Counted from the first letter of the stretch, positions 1 through 11,346 are shown. The stretch: DNA of 64,000 nt from Rhizobiaceae bacterium (GCA_019635755.1 JAHBYW010000004.1:186001-250000), one strand, 5' to 3'. Translations and numbers: made by a program. The notes: generated by a model not told the origin, from the sequence alone.

Positions 1-50
1 GTGACCATCTTCCGTCCGTCGTTCTCGGCGGCCTGCCGCCGCTTCTGCAT
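1..50 (-). other. Possible 5' end of an unidentified minus-strand gene running off the left edge
   Basis: Downstream of lpdA an ATG at 50 opens a minus-strand frame of 16 codons (MQKRRQAAENDGRKMV) that continues off the window. No clear ribosome-binding site precedes it and nothing identifies the product, so it may equally be intergenic DNA. Confidence 0.2.
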
Positions 51-95
51 ATAGTCAGCTTCGTCACGCCCTGACAGGGCGGGAAAGAATGACCG

Positions 96-1541
96 TCATG
101 CGTTCAGCGCACGCCCGTAGGCGTCGAGCACGCTTTCCTTCATCATCTCCGACAGCGTCGGATGCGGGAAGACCGTGTGCATCACCTCTTCCTCGGTCGT
201 CTCCAGGTTCATCGCGACTACGAAGCCCTGGATCAGCTCCGTCACCTCGGCGCCGACCATGTGCGCGCCGATGAGCTCGCCGGTTTTCTTGTCGAAGATC
301 GTCTTGATGAAGCCCTGGTCCTCGCCGAGCGCGATGGCCTTGCCGTTGGCGCCGAACTGGAAGCGACCGACGCGGATGTCGCGGCCGTCCGCCTTGGCCT
401 TCTGCTCGGTCATGCCGACCGAAGCGACCTGCGGGTGGCAGTAGGTGCAGCCGGGGATCTTCGACTTGTCGAGCGCATGCACACCCGGCGCGTTGGCGAT
501 CTTCTCGACGCAGACGACGCCCTCGTGCTCGGCCTTGTGGGCGAGCATCGGCGGACCGGCGACGTCGCCGATGGCGTAGATGCCAGGCACGTTCGTGCGG
601 CCATAGCCGTCGACCACGACGACCCCACGCTCGATCTTCACACCCAGTGCCTCCAGGCCAAGGTTCTCGACATTGCCCTGCACCCCGACGGCCGAGATCA
701 TGCGGTCGGCGGTGATCTTCTCGACCGTGCCGTCCTTCTTCTCGACATGGGCGGTGACCGAATTGGCGCCCTTCTCGACCTTGGTCACCTTCGCTTCGAG
801 GATGATCTTCATCCCCTGCTTCTCGAACTGCTTCTGCGCGAACTTCGAGACTTCCGCGTCCTCGACCGGCATGACCTGCGGCATCAGCTCGACTACGGTC
901 ACGTCGGCGCCCATCGTGCGGTAGAAAGACGCGAACTCGATGCCAATCGCGCCCGACCCCATCACCAGCAGCGACTTCGGCATCTCCTTTGGCACCATCG
1001 CCTCGAAATAGGTCCAGATCAGCTTGCCGTCCGGCTCGATGCCGGGCAGCGCGCGCGGCCGCGCGCCGGTCGCGACGATGATGTGCTTGGCGGTGTAGGT
1101 GCCCTCGCCCTTCGTGCCCTTGGGCGCAGGATGCTGAGGCTCCATCGCCTTCTTCGACGGTTTTGACACGACGATCTCGCCAAGTTTGCTGATCTTGGCC
1201 TCGCCCCAGATCACGTCGACCTTGTTCTTCTTCATCAGGAAGCCGACGCCGCCGTTCAGGCGCGCCGAGACCTTGCGCGAGCGATCGACGACCGCGGCCG
1301 TGTCGGCGGACACCTTGCCGTCGATCTTCAGGCCATAGGCCGCCGGATGCTGCGCATAGTGGAGGATTTCTGCCGACCGCAGCAGCGCCTTGGTCGGGAT
1401 GCAGCCCCAGTTCAGACAGATGCCGCCCAGATGCTCGCGCTCGACGATCGCAGTCTTGAAGCCGAGCTGCGCCGAGCGCACGGCCGTGACGTAGCCGCCC
1501 GGGCCGGAACCGATGATGATGACGTCGTAGGAGTCAGCCAC
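96..1541 (-). CDS. lpdA: Dihydrolipoyl dehydrogenase, E3 of pyruvate dehydrogenase
   Basis: This 481-residue flavoprotein reoxidises the dihydrolipoyl groups of the E2 component using FAD and NAD+, in the cytoplasm. Visible signatures are the N-terminal FAD dinucleotide motif GSGPGGY at about residues 12-18, the redox-active disulfide motif GGICLNWGCIPTK at about 39-51, the second nucleotide-binding motif GSGAIGIEFA, the second FAD motif YAIGDVAG, and the C-terminal dimer segment with HPHPT-type His-Glu residues (VFPHPTLSE). Length is normal for the family. It is the last pdh gene in the transcribed order pdhA-pdhB-pdhC-lpdA, separated from pdhC by an esterase and a membrane-protein gene. Its place in that cluster assigns it to pyruvate dehydrogenase, although such E3 subunits can be shared with other 2-oxoacid complexes. 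Confidence 0.97.
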   Translation of the reverse strand: MADSYDVIIIGSGPGGYVTAVRSAQLGFKTAIVEREHLGGICLNWGCIPTKALLRSAEILHYAQHPAAYGLKIDGKVSADTAAVVDRSRKVSARLNGGVGFLMKKNKVDVIWGEAKISKLGEIVVSKPSKKAMEPQHPAPKGTKGEGTYTAKHIIVATGARPRALPGIEPDGKLIWTYFEAMVPKEMPKSLLVMGSGAIGIEFASFYRTMGADVTVVELMPQVMPVEDAEVSKFAQKQFEKQGMKIILEAKVTKVEKGANSVTAHVEKKDGTVEKITADRMISAVGVQGNVENLGLEALGVKIERGVVVVDGYGRTNVPGIYAIGDVAGPPMLAHKAEHEGVVCVEKIANAPGVHALDKSKIPGCTYCHPQVASVGMTEQKAKADGRDIRVGRFQFGANGKAIALGEDQGFIKTIFDKKTGELIGAHMVGAEVTELIQGFVVAMNLETTEEEVMHTVFPHPTLSEMMKESVLDAYGRALNA

Positions 1542-1557
1542 TGTCGCTTTCCTTCGC

Positions 1558-2199
1558 TCAGTTCTTCAACAAATCGCGCACGACCGGTGCCAGCGCCCTG
1601 CCGATCGCGCGCGTGTTCTCCGCGTCGAGATGGACGCCGTCGAGCGGCGTCGTCTTCGCCACCGAGCCAGCGTCGAAGAAGGCACAGCCCATCTCGGCCG
1701 GGAGCAGGCCGTAGAGCCGCGCCAGCTGCTTCGATTCCTCGATGGTCTCGCCGAACATCATGTCGAACGCCTCGTTCGGTGTCTTGCAGAGCGCCGGCGG
1801 CGCGACCACCAGCATCTCCGGCGCCGCATAGCCAAAATCGTAGACGTGGTGCTTCACGATCTCGACGATGCGCTCCATGCCCTGCTTGGCGCCGATGGCG
1901 CGGCCGCAGATGAACGGCTTCATGTCGTTGGTCCCGAGCATGGCGATCACGAGATCGAGCGGCTTGTGCGTCTCCAGCAGAGTCGGCAGCACGCGCGCAC
2001 CGTGGCGTTCGCAGTCGGCGAGCCCGTCCTCGAACGCAGTCGTGCGCCCGTTCAAACCCTCCGCGATCGCGCGGAAGCCTGCGCCAAGTTCCGCCTGCAG
2101 CACGCTCGGCCACCTGTCCTCGTAGCGGTGGCGGCCCAGCGTCTCGGCATTGTAACCCCAGGTGAGCGAGTCGCCGAAACAGAGGATCGTCTTCGTCAT
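1558..2199 (-). CDS. SGNH/GDSL hydrolase (arylesterase/acyltransferase, MsAcT-like)
   Basis: This 213-residue serine hydrolase of the SGNH fold is predicted to cleave small esters or transfer acyl groups. Block I is CFGDSLTWG with nucleophile Ser11, block III is LGTNDMK, and the C-terminal block V is DGVHLD with Asp187 and His190. The overall pattern resembles the Mycobacterium smegmatis arylesterase/acyltransferase MsAcT and alphaproteobacterial arylesterases. An upstream in-frame start at 2277 would add 26 residues, but the ATG at 2199 gives the family start MTKTILCFGDSL and overlaps the TGA of the preceding membrane-protein gene by 4 bases, implying translational coupling. No signal peptide is seen, so it is probably cytoplasmic. 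The physiological substrate is unknown. Confidence 0.88.
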   Translation of the reverse strand: MTKTILCFGDSLTWGYNAETLGRHRYEDRWPSVLQAELGAGFRAIAEGLNGRTTAFEDGLADCERHGARVLPTLLETHKPLDLVIAMLGTNDMKPFICGRAIGAKQGMERIVEIVKHHVYDFGYAAPEMLVVAPPALCKTPNEAFDMMFGETIEESKQLARLYGLLPAEMGCAFFDAGSVAKTTPLDGVHLDAENTRAIGRALAPVVRDLLKN

Positions 2200-2636
2200 C
2201 GACCGGGCTCCAGTCCTGCTTTGCGACCGAAAGGAGCTACGGGCATGCGTGGCTGCATGGCGCGGACCACCAGCCAATGAGCGCCGATCGTCGTGAGGTT
2301 GGGCAGCGTCAGGCCCGCGATGATGCCCCAGTCGCCGCCATTCGCGGACGGGTTCAACAGCGTCCAGCCCGCCAGCCCGAGAACAAGGATGACCAGCGAC
2401 GCAGCGAGGCTGATCGCGACCTTGTCGAGGGCGCGGCGCGGCGGATCGAAGAACTGCGCCACGAAGAACGGAAGCGTGACGAAGAACGCGATTGCCGCGG
2501 TGACGACGAAGACGAGAATGTACTCTTCCGTCGCGCCCGTCGATACGGCCAGCACCTGCGCGACCATTCCGCCGCAGAAGCCTCCGACGAAGAAGGCGAG
2601 CAGCGAGGCGCCGATCCTGCCGAGGATGCTTGCCAC
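2196..2636 (-). CDS. Hypothetical four-helix membrane protein
   Basis: This 146-residue protein is not recognised. Four hydrophobic segments are visible at about residues 8-30, 38-62, 72-95 and 104-125, with a short polar loop containing FDPPRRALDK between the second and third. The C-terminus is basic and cytoplasmic by the positive-inside rule. It sits 19 bases downstream of pdhC and is translationally coupled (ATGA) to the following SGNH esterase gene, so it is probably part of the pdh transcript. No catalytic motif is visible and no function can be assigned. Confidence 0.75.
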   Translation of the reverse strand: MASILGRIGASLLAFFVGGFCGGMVAQVLAVSTGATEEYILVFVVTAAIAFFVTLPFFVAQFFDPPRRALDKVAISLAASLVILVLGLAGWTLLNPSANGGDWGIIAGLTLPNLTTIGAHWLVVRAMQPRMPVAPFGRKAGLEPGR

Positions 2637-2655
2637 CGTGACCTGCGTCCGTTCC

Positions 2656-4023
2656 TTACACCAGCATGCCCATCGGGTTCTCGATGAGGCGCTTGAACGC
2701 GCCGAGCAGTTCGGCGCCGAGCGCGCCGTCCACCGCGCGATGATCGGTCGACAGCGTCACCGACATGACGGTGGCGATCTTGATCTCGCCGTTCTTCACC
2801 ACTGCGCGCTCCTCCCCGGCGCCGACGGCCAAGATCGTCGCATGCGGCGGGTTGATGACGGCCGAGAAGTCCTTGATGCCGAACATGCCGAGATTGGAGA
2901 CGGCCGTCGTTCCGCCCTGATACTCCTCCGGCTTGAGCTTGCGGGTGCGGGCGCGCGCCGCCAGGTCCTTCATCTCGTTGGCGATCGTCGACAGCGTCTT
3001 CTGCTCCGCCTTGCGGATGATCGGCGTGATGAGCCCGCCGGGAATGGACACGGCGACGCCGACGTCGGCATGCTTGTGCTTCACCATCGCGCTGTCGGTC
3101 CAGGACGCATTGGCGTCCGGCACGGCCATCAGCGCCAAGGCCATCGCCTTGATGACCATGTCGTTGACTGACAGTTTGTAACCGGGCACCTCGCCCTTGT
3201 CGGTCTTCTTCAAGGGCGCCGCGTCGTTCAACTGCTTGCGCAGTGCCAGCAGCGCGTCGAGTTCGCAGTCGAGCGTCAGATAGAAGTGCGGAATCGTTGA
3301 CTTGGCCTCGACCAGCCGCCGCGCGATCGTCTTGCGCATGTTGTCGTGCGGGACGAGATCGTAGCTCCCCTGCTCGAAGAGTTTCAGCACCGCATCGTCG
3401 GACATAGCCTTGGTAGCGGGCTGCGCGGCGGCAGGCGACGCGGCAGCAGCGGCGAGTGCCGGCGAGGCCTTCGGTGCGCCACCGGACATCGCGGCCTCGA
3501 CATCGGCCTTCACCACCCGTCCGTGGGGACCTGAACCGGAAATCGCGGATACGTCCACGCCGGACTCTTTTGCGATGCGGCGCGCCAGAGGCGATGCGAA
3601 CGTGCGGCCTTCACCCGATCCGTTGGCAGCCGCCTTCGGCGCTTCGGCTTTGGCAGGAGCGGGAGAGGCTGCCTGCTTTGGGGCCTCTGCCTTCGGTGCT
3701 TCAGCTTTCGCCGTGTCGGACTTGGTTTCCGCCTTGGCCGGAGCGCTTCCACTCCCCTTCGCAGCCGCGCCAGCATCCTCGCCCTCGCCCGCGAGCACGG
3801 CGATGACGGCGTTCACCTTCACGCCTTCGGTTCCGGCCGGCACGACGAGTTTTGCCACCGTGCCCTCGTCGACGGCCTCAACTTCCATCGTCGCCTTGTC
3901 GGTTTCGATCTCGGCGATCACGTCACCAGATTTGACCTTGTCGCCTTCCTTGACGAGCCACTTGGCGAGGTTGCCCTCCTCCATCGTCGGAGAGAGCGCC
4001 GGCATTGTGATGTTGATGGGCAT
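2656..4023 (-). CDS. pdhC: Dihydrolipoamide acetyltransferase, E2 of pyruvate dehydrogenase
   Basis: This 455-residue E2 core transfers acetyl groups from lipoamide to CoA. The N-terminal lipoyl domain has the target Lys43 in IETDKATME. An Ala/Lys/Pro-rich linker follows (about residues 85-150), then the peripheral subunit-binding domain ([14 protein letters not shown]...GSGPHGRV) and the catalytic domain ending in the active-site motif DHRAVDG with His428 and Asp432. The chosen start, [14 protein letters not shown], is the conserved lipoyl-domain beginning. A longer in-frame start at 4176 would add a 51-residue Arg-rich stretch overlapping the upstream gene and is rejected. The ATG lies 2 bases after the stop of the Uma2-like gene, which separates pdhC from pdhB. 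Confidence 0.96.
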   Translation of the reverse strand: MPINITMPALSPTMEEGNLAKWLVKEGDKVKSGDVIAEIETDKATMEVEAVDEGTVAKLVVPAGTEGVKVNAVIAVLAGEGEDAGAAAKGSGSAPAKAETKSDTAKAEAPKAEAPKQAASPAPAKAEAPKAAANGSGEGRTFASPLARRIAKESGVDVSAISGSGPHGRVVKADVEAAMSGGAPKASPALAAAAASPAAAQPATKAMSDDAVLKLFEQGSYDLVPHDNMRKTIARRLVEAKSTIPHFYLTLDCELDALLALRKQLNDAAPLKKTDKGEVPGYKLSVNDMVIKAMALALMAVPDANASWTDSAMVKHKHADVGVAVSIPGGLITPIIRKAEQKTLSTIANEMKDLAARARTRKLKPEEYQGGTTAVSNLGMFGIKDFSAVINPPHATILAVGAGEERAVVKNGEIKIATVMSVTLSTDHRAVDGALGAELLGAFKRLIENPMGMLV

Positions 4024-4025
4024 GG

Positions 4026-4640
4026 CTAACGGTCTCCGGCGTAGTAAGGCGTTGGGTCTTCGTTCATGCCGAGCGGCGGGTCGAGCGGCCACAGATTTGC
4101 GAGCGAGAACGAAACGGCGTCGAAAGGCGGAGCGCGGACCTCGTCGTCGGAATTCCATGTTCCGACATCCGTCCAATGACCGTTTCGCTCTTCGTAGACT
4201 TCGAGCAGTTTAAGGCGCGGGTCTGTGATCCACAAATGCGGAATCCCGGCCGTGCCGTAGATCCTCTTCTTGACCGTACGCTCACGTTTCTCGGTCGAGC
4301 CGGAGAGGATTTCACACACCCAATCGGGTGGAATCTCGAAATAGTTCGTGTCCGGCCATCCAGGGATACGCTCTCTGGTCCATCCCGCGATATCCGACAC
4401 GAGAATGTCGTTGCCGAACTTGATCTCGGGTTCGACGAAGAAGACCCATCCCCCGGGACCATCCTTCGCCTTCTGGAATGGTCCCGTCAGCTCCGAACCG
4501 AGGGCCGACGCTGTCGCCCCATGACGAAGCGACGGACGCGCATGTGTCCGCAACACACCATCGATGATCTCCGCCACGAGATGTTCGGGCGCCGACTCGA
4601 TGTCAGCGTAGGTCGCTCGGCGCTTTTCCTGTTCGGCCAT
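4026..4640 (-). CDS. Uma2 family (DUF820) putative nuclease-fold protein inside the pdh operon
   Basis: This 204-residue protein matches the Uma2/DUF820 pattern, a PD-(D/E)XK restriction-endonuclease-like fold abundant in cyanobacteria and scattered elsewhere. The central region has Asp83 (LVSDIAGW), Glu110 in the motif [10 protein letters not shown], Lys124/Lys125 in [13 protein letters not shown], and the closing HLWITDPR. These correspond to the usual D, E-x-L-S-x-S-T and K positions, so the catalytic set may be intact. It is wedged between pdhB (33-base gap) and pdhC (2-base gap) on the same strand. By eye its GC content (about 55-60% in the stretches I counted) is lower than its neighbours', which suggests acquisition by transfer. 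The biological role of the family is not settled. Confidence 0.82.
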   Translation of the reverse strand: MAEQEKRRATYADIESAPEHLVAEIIDGVLRTHARPSLRHGATASALGSELTGPFQKAKDGPGGWVFFVEPEIKFGNDILVSDIAGWTRERIPGWPDTNYFEIPPDWVCEILSGSTEKRERTVKKRIYGTAGIPHLWITDPRLKLLEVYEERNGHWTDVGTWNSDDEVRAPPFDAVSFSLANLWPLDPPLGMNEDPTPYYAGDR

Positions 4641-4673
4641 GCTGTCTCCGCGCGTCCGGTCCAGCCTATCGAT

Positions 4674-6104
<1,431 letters not shown>

Positions 6105-6119
6105 GGTGGTCTCCGGACG

Positions 6120-6401
6120 TCAGGCGGAAGCGGCGATGAAGGTGAGGACGACTGCGACGATGATGCAGCCGAGGAAGATCAGCAGGCCGTTGCGGTAGCG
6201 GACGAGCACCGGCCGGATCGACACCCCGAGCCGTTGCTCGATATACGCGAACTGGAGAAGGCCGAGGCGCATGTAGTTGCCGAACTTCTCGCCCGGCGCA
6301 GACCTGCCCCAAACCTGGAACGCGGCGGTCACCGCGAACACCCAGCCGACGAGCGCCACGAGCACAAGCCCTATGAAGAGCACCGGGAAGACGGTCGACA
6401 C
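6120..6401 (-). CDS. Small two-helix membrane protein between pdhA and pdhB
   Basis: This 93-residue protein of unknown function has hydrophobic helices at about residues 4-27 and 70-91. They are joined by a polar loop of about 40 residues (QVWGRSAPGEKFGNYMRL...VLVRYRNGL) expected on the cytoplasmic side. It starts 10 bases after the pdhA stop and ends 15 bases before the pdhB start, so it must be transcribed with them. I do not recognise the family. Its position and GC-rich codon use support a real gene. Confidence 0.7.
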   Translation of the reverse strand: MSTVFPVLFIGLVLVALVGWVFAVTAAFQVWGRSAPGEKFGNYMRLGLLQFAYIEQRLGVSIRPVLVRYRNGLLIFLGCIIVAVVLTFIAASA

Positions 6402-6411
6402 GGCCGCGGCC

Positions 6412-7458
6412 TCAGGCAGCCACGTAGACGTCGGTCCAGAGCTCCGAGGCGTCCGGCTCCGGGTCGGTCTGCGCGAAGTCGGCTGAGTCGGCGACGATGT
6501 CGCGGACTTCTTTGTCGATCGCCTTCAGCTCGTCCTCGCTCGCCCATTTCTTTTCGGCGATGCGCTGCTTGACCTGCTCGATCGGGTCCTGCTCCGAGCG
6601 CATCTTCTGCACTTCTTCCTTCGTCCGGTATTTCGCCGGGTCGGACATGGAGTGGCCGCGATAGCGGTAGGTCTGCATTTCCAGGATGATCGGACCCTTG
6701 CCGGAGCGCGCCCAGTCGGTCGCGAGGTCGCCGGCCGACTTCACGGCTCGCACGTCCATGCCGTCGACCTTGATGCCGGGAATCTTGAACGACACGCCGC
6801 GCTGCGAGAAGTCGGTTTCCGCCGACGAGCGTTGCACCGACGTGCCCATGGCGTAGCGGTTGTTCTCGATCACGTAGATGACCGGCAGCTTCCACAGCGC
6901 GGCCATGTTGAAGCTCTCGTAGACCTGGCCCTGGTTGGCCGCGCCGTCGCCGAAGAAGGTCAGCGATACATTGCCGTTGGCGCGATACTTGTTGGCGAAG
7001 GCGAGGCCGGTGCCGAGCGATACCTGCGCGCCGACGATGCCGTGGCCCCCGTAGAAGTGCTTCTCCTTGGAGAACATGTGCATCGACCCGCCCTTGCCCT
7101 TGGACAGGCCGCCACGCCGGCCGGTGAGCTCGGCCATGACGCCGCGCGGCGACAGTTCCATCGCCAGCATGTGGCCATGGTCGCGATAGGCGGTGATCAT
7201 CTGATCGCCGTCCTTCAGCGCCATCTTCAGCCCGGTCACGACCGCCTCTTGGCCGATGTAGAGATGGCAGAAGCCGCCGATGAAGCCCATGCCGTAGAGC
7301 TGGCCGGCCTTCTCTTCGAAACGCCGGATCAGAAGCATGTCGCGATAGGCGCGAAGTTCCTGCTCCTTGGTGAAGCTGGCGGGCTTCGGCGTCACCGGAG
7401 CCTGAGCCTTCGGTTCGGCTTTCGCCTTCGCAGGCGCCTTCTTCGCGGCTGTCGCCAT
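6412..7458 (-). CDS. pdhA: Pyruvate dehydrogenase E1 alpha subunit
   Basis: This 348-residue subunit binds thiamine diphosphate and catalyses the first, committed step of pyruvate oxidation to acetyl-CoA. Signatures are RRFEEKAGQLYGMGFIGGF near residue 50, the YRDHGH segment, the GKGGSMHMF loop, and the thiamine-diphosphate motif beginning GDGAANQG and ending IENN. An Ala/Lys/Pro-rich N-terminal tail of about 28 residues precedes the catalytic domain. An in-frame start at 7533 exists, but the ATG at 7458 has a good AGGGAG ribosome-binding site about 9 bases upstream. It is the first gene of the pdh cluster, so the operon promoter should lie in 7459-7560. Confidence 0.97.
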   Translation of the reverse strand: MATAAKKAPAKAKAEPKAQAPVTPKPASFTKEQELRAYRDMLLIRRFEEKAGQLYGMGFIGGFCHLYIGQEAVVTGLKMALKDGDQMITAYRDHGHMLAMELSPRGVMAELTGRRGGLSKGKGGSMHMFSKEKHFYGGHGIVGAQVSLGTGLAFANKYRANGNVSLTFFGDGAANQGQVYESFNMAALWKLPVIYVIENNRYAMGTSVQRSSAETDFSQRGVSFKIPGIKVDGMDVRAVKSAGDLATDWARSGKGPIILEMQTYRYRGHSMSDPAKYRTKEEVQKMRSEQDPIEQVKQRIAEKKWASEDELKAIDKEVRDIVADSADFAQTDPEPDASELWTDVYVAA

Positions 7459-7561
7459 CGATCGCTCCCTGGTCGTGTCTCTTGCGGACGGTGCCGGATC
7501 GTTCGCCCGGTCAATTGTCAGCAGGTCTACCACGCAACGCGGCGGCCAGCCATGAGGAAAT

Positions 7562-7580
7562 GCGCATGGCTCCCATGCGC
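7562..7580 (-). terminator. Stem-loop downstream of ftsB
   Basis: A perfect 8-bp stem, GCGCATGG / CCATGCGC, with a 3-base loop lies about 50 bases downstream of the ftsB stop and upstream of pdhA. On the minus strand it is followed by ATTTCC, so it could be a weak factor-independent terminator for ftsB or an attenuator before pdhA. Confidence 0.45.
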
Positions 7581-7628
7581 GTAAGCCGCTCGAATCGCTG
7601 GCTTTCTATCAGATTAACTGGAATACGA

Positions 7629-7952
7629 TTAATTCAGTGGACGGCTGCGCATGATGATGATCTCGTCGCCCAGCGACATGTTCAGCGCTCGGCGCGCCTG
7701 CTCGTCCAGCATGTCTTTCTCCAGCGTACCATCGTGCAGGAGCTGGACGCGCCGCTCCAGTTCGCTTCGCTCGGCGGCGATCTCGGTCAGGCGGGCCTGC
7801 AGGTCGACCGCCCGCGCCTCGAAGCGATATTTGGAGTAGATGCCGAACTCGCCGTGATAGGCGTGGAAGCCGAAATAGGCGAGAAACAGCGCCGAGATGC
7901 CCGGCACGATCAGCCGGCCCGTATGCGTGTTGCGGTACTGACGGGTCCACAT
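7629..7952 (-). CDS. ftsB: Septum formation initiator, FtsB/DivIC family
   Basis: This 107-residue bitopic division protein is expected to join FtsL and FtsQ in the divisome at the cytoplasmic membrane. A short N-terminal cytoplasmic tail is followed by one membrane helix at about residues 14-32. A periplasmic coiled coil follows at about 45-75 (RAVDLQARLTEIAAERSELERRVQLL), then the conserved FtsB tail with DMLDEQARRALNM. The location next to eno and pdhA is typical for this gene in rhizobia. The ATG at 7952 is the natural start. Confidence 0.88.
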   Translation of the reverse strand: MWTRQYRNTHTGRLIVPGISALFLAYFGFHAYHGEFGIYSKYRFEARAVDLQARLTEIAAERSELERRVQLLHDGTLEKDMLDEQARRALNMSLGDEIIIMRSRPLN

Positions 7953-8025
7953 GCCCGTCCTTGTCGCACTACCATGCTTAAGGATCGGTTAGGTGCGCCG
8001 ATCTTGCAGCAGCGGTTGATCGAGA

Positions 8026-8226
8026 CTACCGCCACTTGATCGCGATTTCCCGGCTGAGGAAGCGGCGTTCCCATTCGAACGAAGCGGCTTCGACTTCCTG
8101 GATGTCACGGTCGAGGACATTGTCGGAGTCCAGCGAGTGCCGACTCTGCACAAGGATCCTTTCGACCGCCTGCTCGTCTCGCAGGCCGTTGCGCGACCGC
8201 TTAGGCTTGTCACGCATGACCGTCAT
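8026..8226 (-). CDS. Small hypothetical protein between eno and ftsB
   Basis: This 66-residue, highly charged protein has no membrane segment or known motif. Its frame uses GC-rich third positions like the neighbouring genes and fills the gap between eno and ftsB on the same strand (39 bases after the eno stop). The ribosome-binding site before the ATG at 8226 is weak, and an internal ATG at codon 4 is an alternative start. I do not recognise it and suggest no function. Confidence 0.5.
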   Translation of the reverse strand: MTVMRDKPKRSRNGLRDEQAVERILVQSRHSLDSDNVLDRDIQEVEAASFEWERRFLSREIAIKWR

Positions 8227-8265
8227 CTCGCCGGTTATAGCGATACCGCCACAGTGTTGTGAGCG

Positions 8266-9630
<1,365 letters not shown>

Positions 9631-10023
9631 TCAGGGGCGCGGCAGCCCGCGGGGGCGCAGGACCGTTACGAGCCCCGCGAGGCTTGCGGCAAGGCCGAGC
9701 GCCGGACCCCACGCAGAAAACGGCAGAGGCTGCGTCATGCCCAGCACCAGAAGGACCGCCAGGCCGAATGCCGAGAGCCCGAAGGAAAACGCGCCCTCGG
9801 CGATATTGGCGAAGAAGCCGAACCCCAGCGCGACGATGACGATCAACGGATTGCCGGCCGACGCAGCGAAGAGCGATCCGAAGGCCACGGTCAGCAGCGA
9901 GACATAGACGACAAGCGCACGGCTGGCGAAGCTCGCCAGCTCGATCCGGGTGGCGGCAGCGGCCGCCAGCACCAGGGCTGGCATCGCCACCAGGACGCTG
10001 AACGGGTTGCCGAAGTCGCTCAC
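9631..10023 (-). CDS. Hypothetical four-helix membrane protein coupled to a dioxygenase gene
   Basis: This 130-residue, very hydrophobic protein has about four helices at residues 8-25, 35-55, 60-80 and 95-120. The inferred start is GTG at 10023, overlapping the TGA of the upstream dioxygenase gene (GTGA), which supports translational coupling. I do not recognise the family. The only substantial intermembrane segments are RIELASFASR and TQPLPFSAWG. Confidence 0.62.
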   Translation of the reverse strand: MSDFGNPFSVLVAMPALVLAAAAATRIELASFASRALVVYVSLLTVAFGSLFAASAGNPLIVIVALGFGFFANIAEGAFSFGLSAFGLAVLLVLGMTQPLPFSAWGPALGLAASLAGLVTVLRPRGLPRP

Positions 10024-11009
10024 GAGGCCGGCTTCACGGTCGATTTGAACTTGGACATCAGATAGGGGCCCGAGCGCACCGGCGCATATTTCGGTTGCTC
10101 TCCAGGCACGAGGCAGGACTCCAGGCAGACAATCTCGGCATCCCAGTTCGGCTGATGGAAGAAGGCGAAGGACTGGCGGCGCGTCGATCCCTGCGCATTG
10201 GGCTCAGGATTAACCACGCGGTGCAGGGTCGACACCCAGCGGTCGTTCGTCCACAGCGCCATGAGGTCGCCGATGTTGATGATGAACGCGCCCGCCACCG
10301 GCGGCACAGGTCGCCACTCGCCTTGCGGCGTGAAGATTTCGAGCCCGCCCGACGACGCTTCCGGCAGAAGGATGGTCAAGCTGCCGTAGTCGGTGTGTGC
10401 GCCGGCGCGAAGCTGCCCGGGCTTTGGGGTCGTCGACGGATGCGGATAGTTGAGCGCGCGCAGCGCCGAGATCGGCTTGTCGAGGACGGGGTCGAAGAAG
10501 CGCTCGGGCAGTTCGAGCGCCACGGCGAAGACCCGCATGACGCGCCTCGCGAGGTCCTCCATAGCCGTGTAGTACGCCATCCACGCCTGCACGAAGCCGT
10601 CCGGCTGTTCCGGCCAGATCGTCTCCGCGTAACAGAATGACAGCGCTTCCGGGTCGGCGAGGCCGGCGGGCACCGACAACGGCCCGCCGTTGAAGCTCTC
10701 CTTCAGATCCGGCGGGGTCTCGTTGCCCTTGGACTTCGCCAGCGCTTCCGTCCCCTGTCCCAGATAGCCGTACGGATAGCCGGGGAACGGCGCGCGAACC
10801 TTGTCCTTCTCGGCCTGCGGCAGGTCGAAGAATGCGCGTGCGGCGGACCAGGCCCGGTCGATCACGGCGGGCGGCACGCCATGGCCTGAGATGGCCAGGA
10901 ACCCGGTTTCACGGCAGATCGCATCCACCGACCGCCCAAGCACCTGCCGCTCGGCAGCGCCTGCCTCCTCGAAGCGAGAGAGGTCGAAAACCGGAAAGAT
11001 CGCTGCCAC
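10020..11009 (-). CDS. Isopenicillin N synthase-like 2-oxoglutarate/Fe(II) dioxygenase
   Basis: This 329-residue non-haem iron oxygenase has the N-terminal domain (FPVFDLSRFEE, GFLAISGHGVP) followed by the double-stranded beta-helix core. The iron ligands are visible as GAHTDYGSLT (His and Asp) and STLHRVVNP (distal His). The 2-oxoglutarate-binding Arg-x-Ser is RRQS. The start is GTG at 11009, supported by GAGGG about 9 bases upstream. Members oxidise amino acids, flavonoids, hormones or beta-lactam precursors, so the substrate cannot be named here. The downstream gene for a small membrane protein overlaps its stop codon. Confidence 0.85.
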   Translation of the reverse strand: MAAIFPVFDLSRFEEAGAAERQVLGRSVDAICRETGFLAISGHGVPPAVIDRAWSAARAFFDLPQAEKDKVRAPFPGYPYGYLGQGTEALAKSKGNETPPDLKESFNGGPLSVPAGLADPEALSFCYAETIWPEQPDGFVQAWMAYYTAMEDLARRVMRVFAVALELPERFFDPVLDKPISALRALNYPHPSTTPKPGQLRAGAHTDYGSLTILLPEASSGGLEIFTPQGEWRPVPPVAGAFIINIGDLMALWTNDRWVSTLHRVVNPEPNAQGSTRRQSFAFFHQPNWDAEIVCLESCLVPGEQPKYAPVRSGPYLMSKFKSTVKPAS

Positions 11010-11096
11010 GTCACATCCCTCAGTCTGCCACCAAGCTTAGCCGAAGGGTCTTGCCCGAGAAATGGGGGACGACAAGTCGGCCCGATTCACGCTGCC

Positions 11097-11109
11097 TGAC
11101 ATTGTGTCA
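11097..11109. promoter_or_regulatory. Perfect short palindrome between divergent genes
   Basis: TGACATTGTGTCA is a perfect 5+5 inverted repeat with a 3-base centre. It lies in the 194-base gap between the dioxygenase gene (leftward) and the 43-residue protein gene (rightward), a plausible site for a dimeric repressor. The regulator is unknown. I see nothing else in 11010-11203 apart from the ribosome-binding site at 11191. Confidence 0.3.
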
Positions 11110-11203
11110 CGATAAGTTCAGCGCCGGTCATCCACGAGGGGCAGCCAGGGGAATCCAACTCGGCTATGATTCGGTTGCGCGGGGCGAAACGGAGGGTTTC
11201 GCC

Positions 11204-11335
11204 ATGTCCCAGTTGAGCGGTATCGTGAGTTTGTTCTTCATTGCGGCTGCGCTGCTTACGTCATGGTCCGACGCGCCCTCCAAAGCGTCGCCGGACATCG
11301 TCCTCTTTCCTTCGCTGCAGCTGGCCGAAGAGTGA
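11204..11335 (+). CDS. Small 43-residue single-helix membrane protein
   Basis: An ATG at 11204 is preceded by a near-perfect Shine-Dalgarno GGAGGG (11191-11196) at ideal spacing. It encodes 43 residues. An N-terminal hydrophobic helix (about residues 5-20, GIVSLFFIAAALLTSW) is followed by a short polar tail ending PSLQLAEE. The gene is followed 11 bases later by a strong hairpin. Such small proteins are often missed by annotation. The function is unknown, and it could be a single-span membrane peptide or a short secreted peptide. Confidence 0.6.
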   Translation: MSQLSGIVSLFFIAAALLTSWSDAPSKASPDIVLFPSLQLAEE

Positions 11336-11346
11336 CGCGCACGAAA

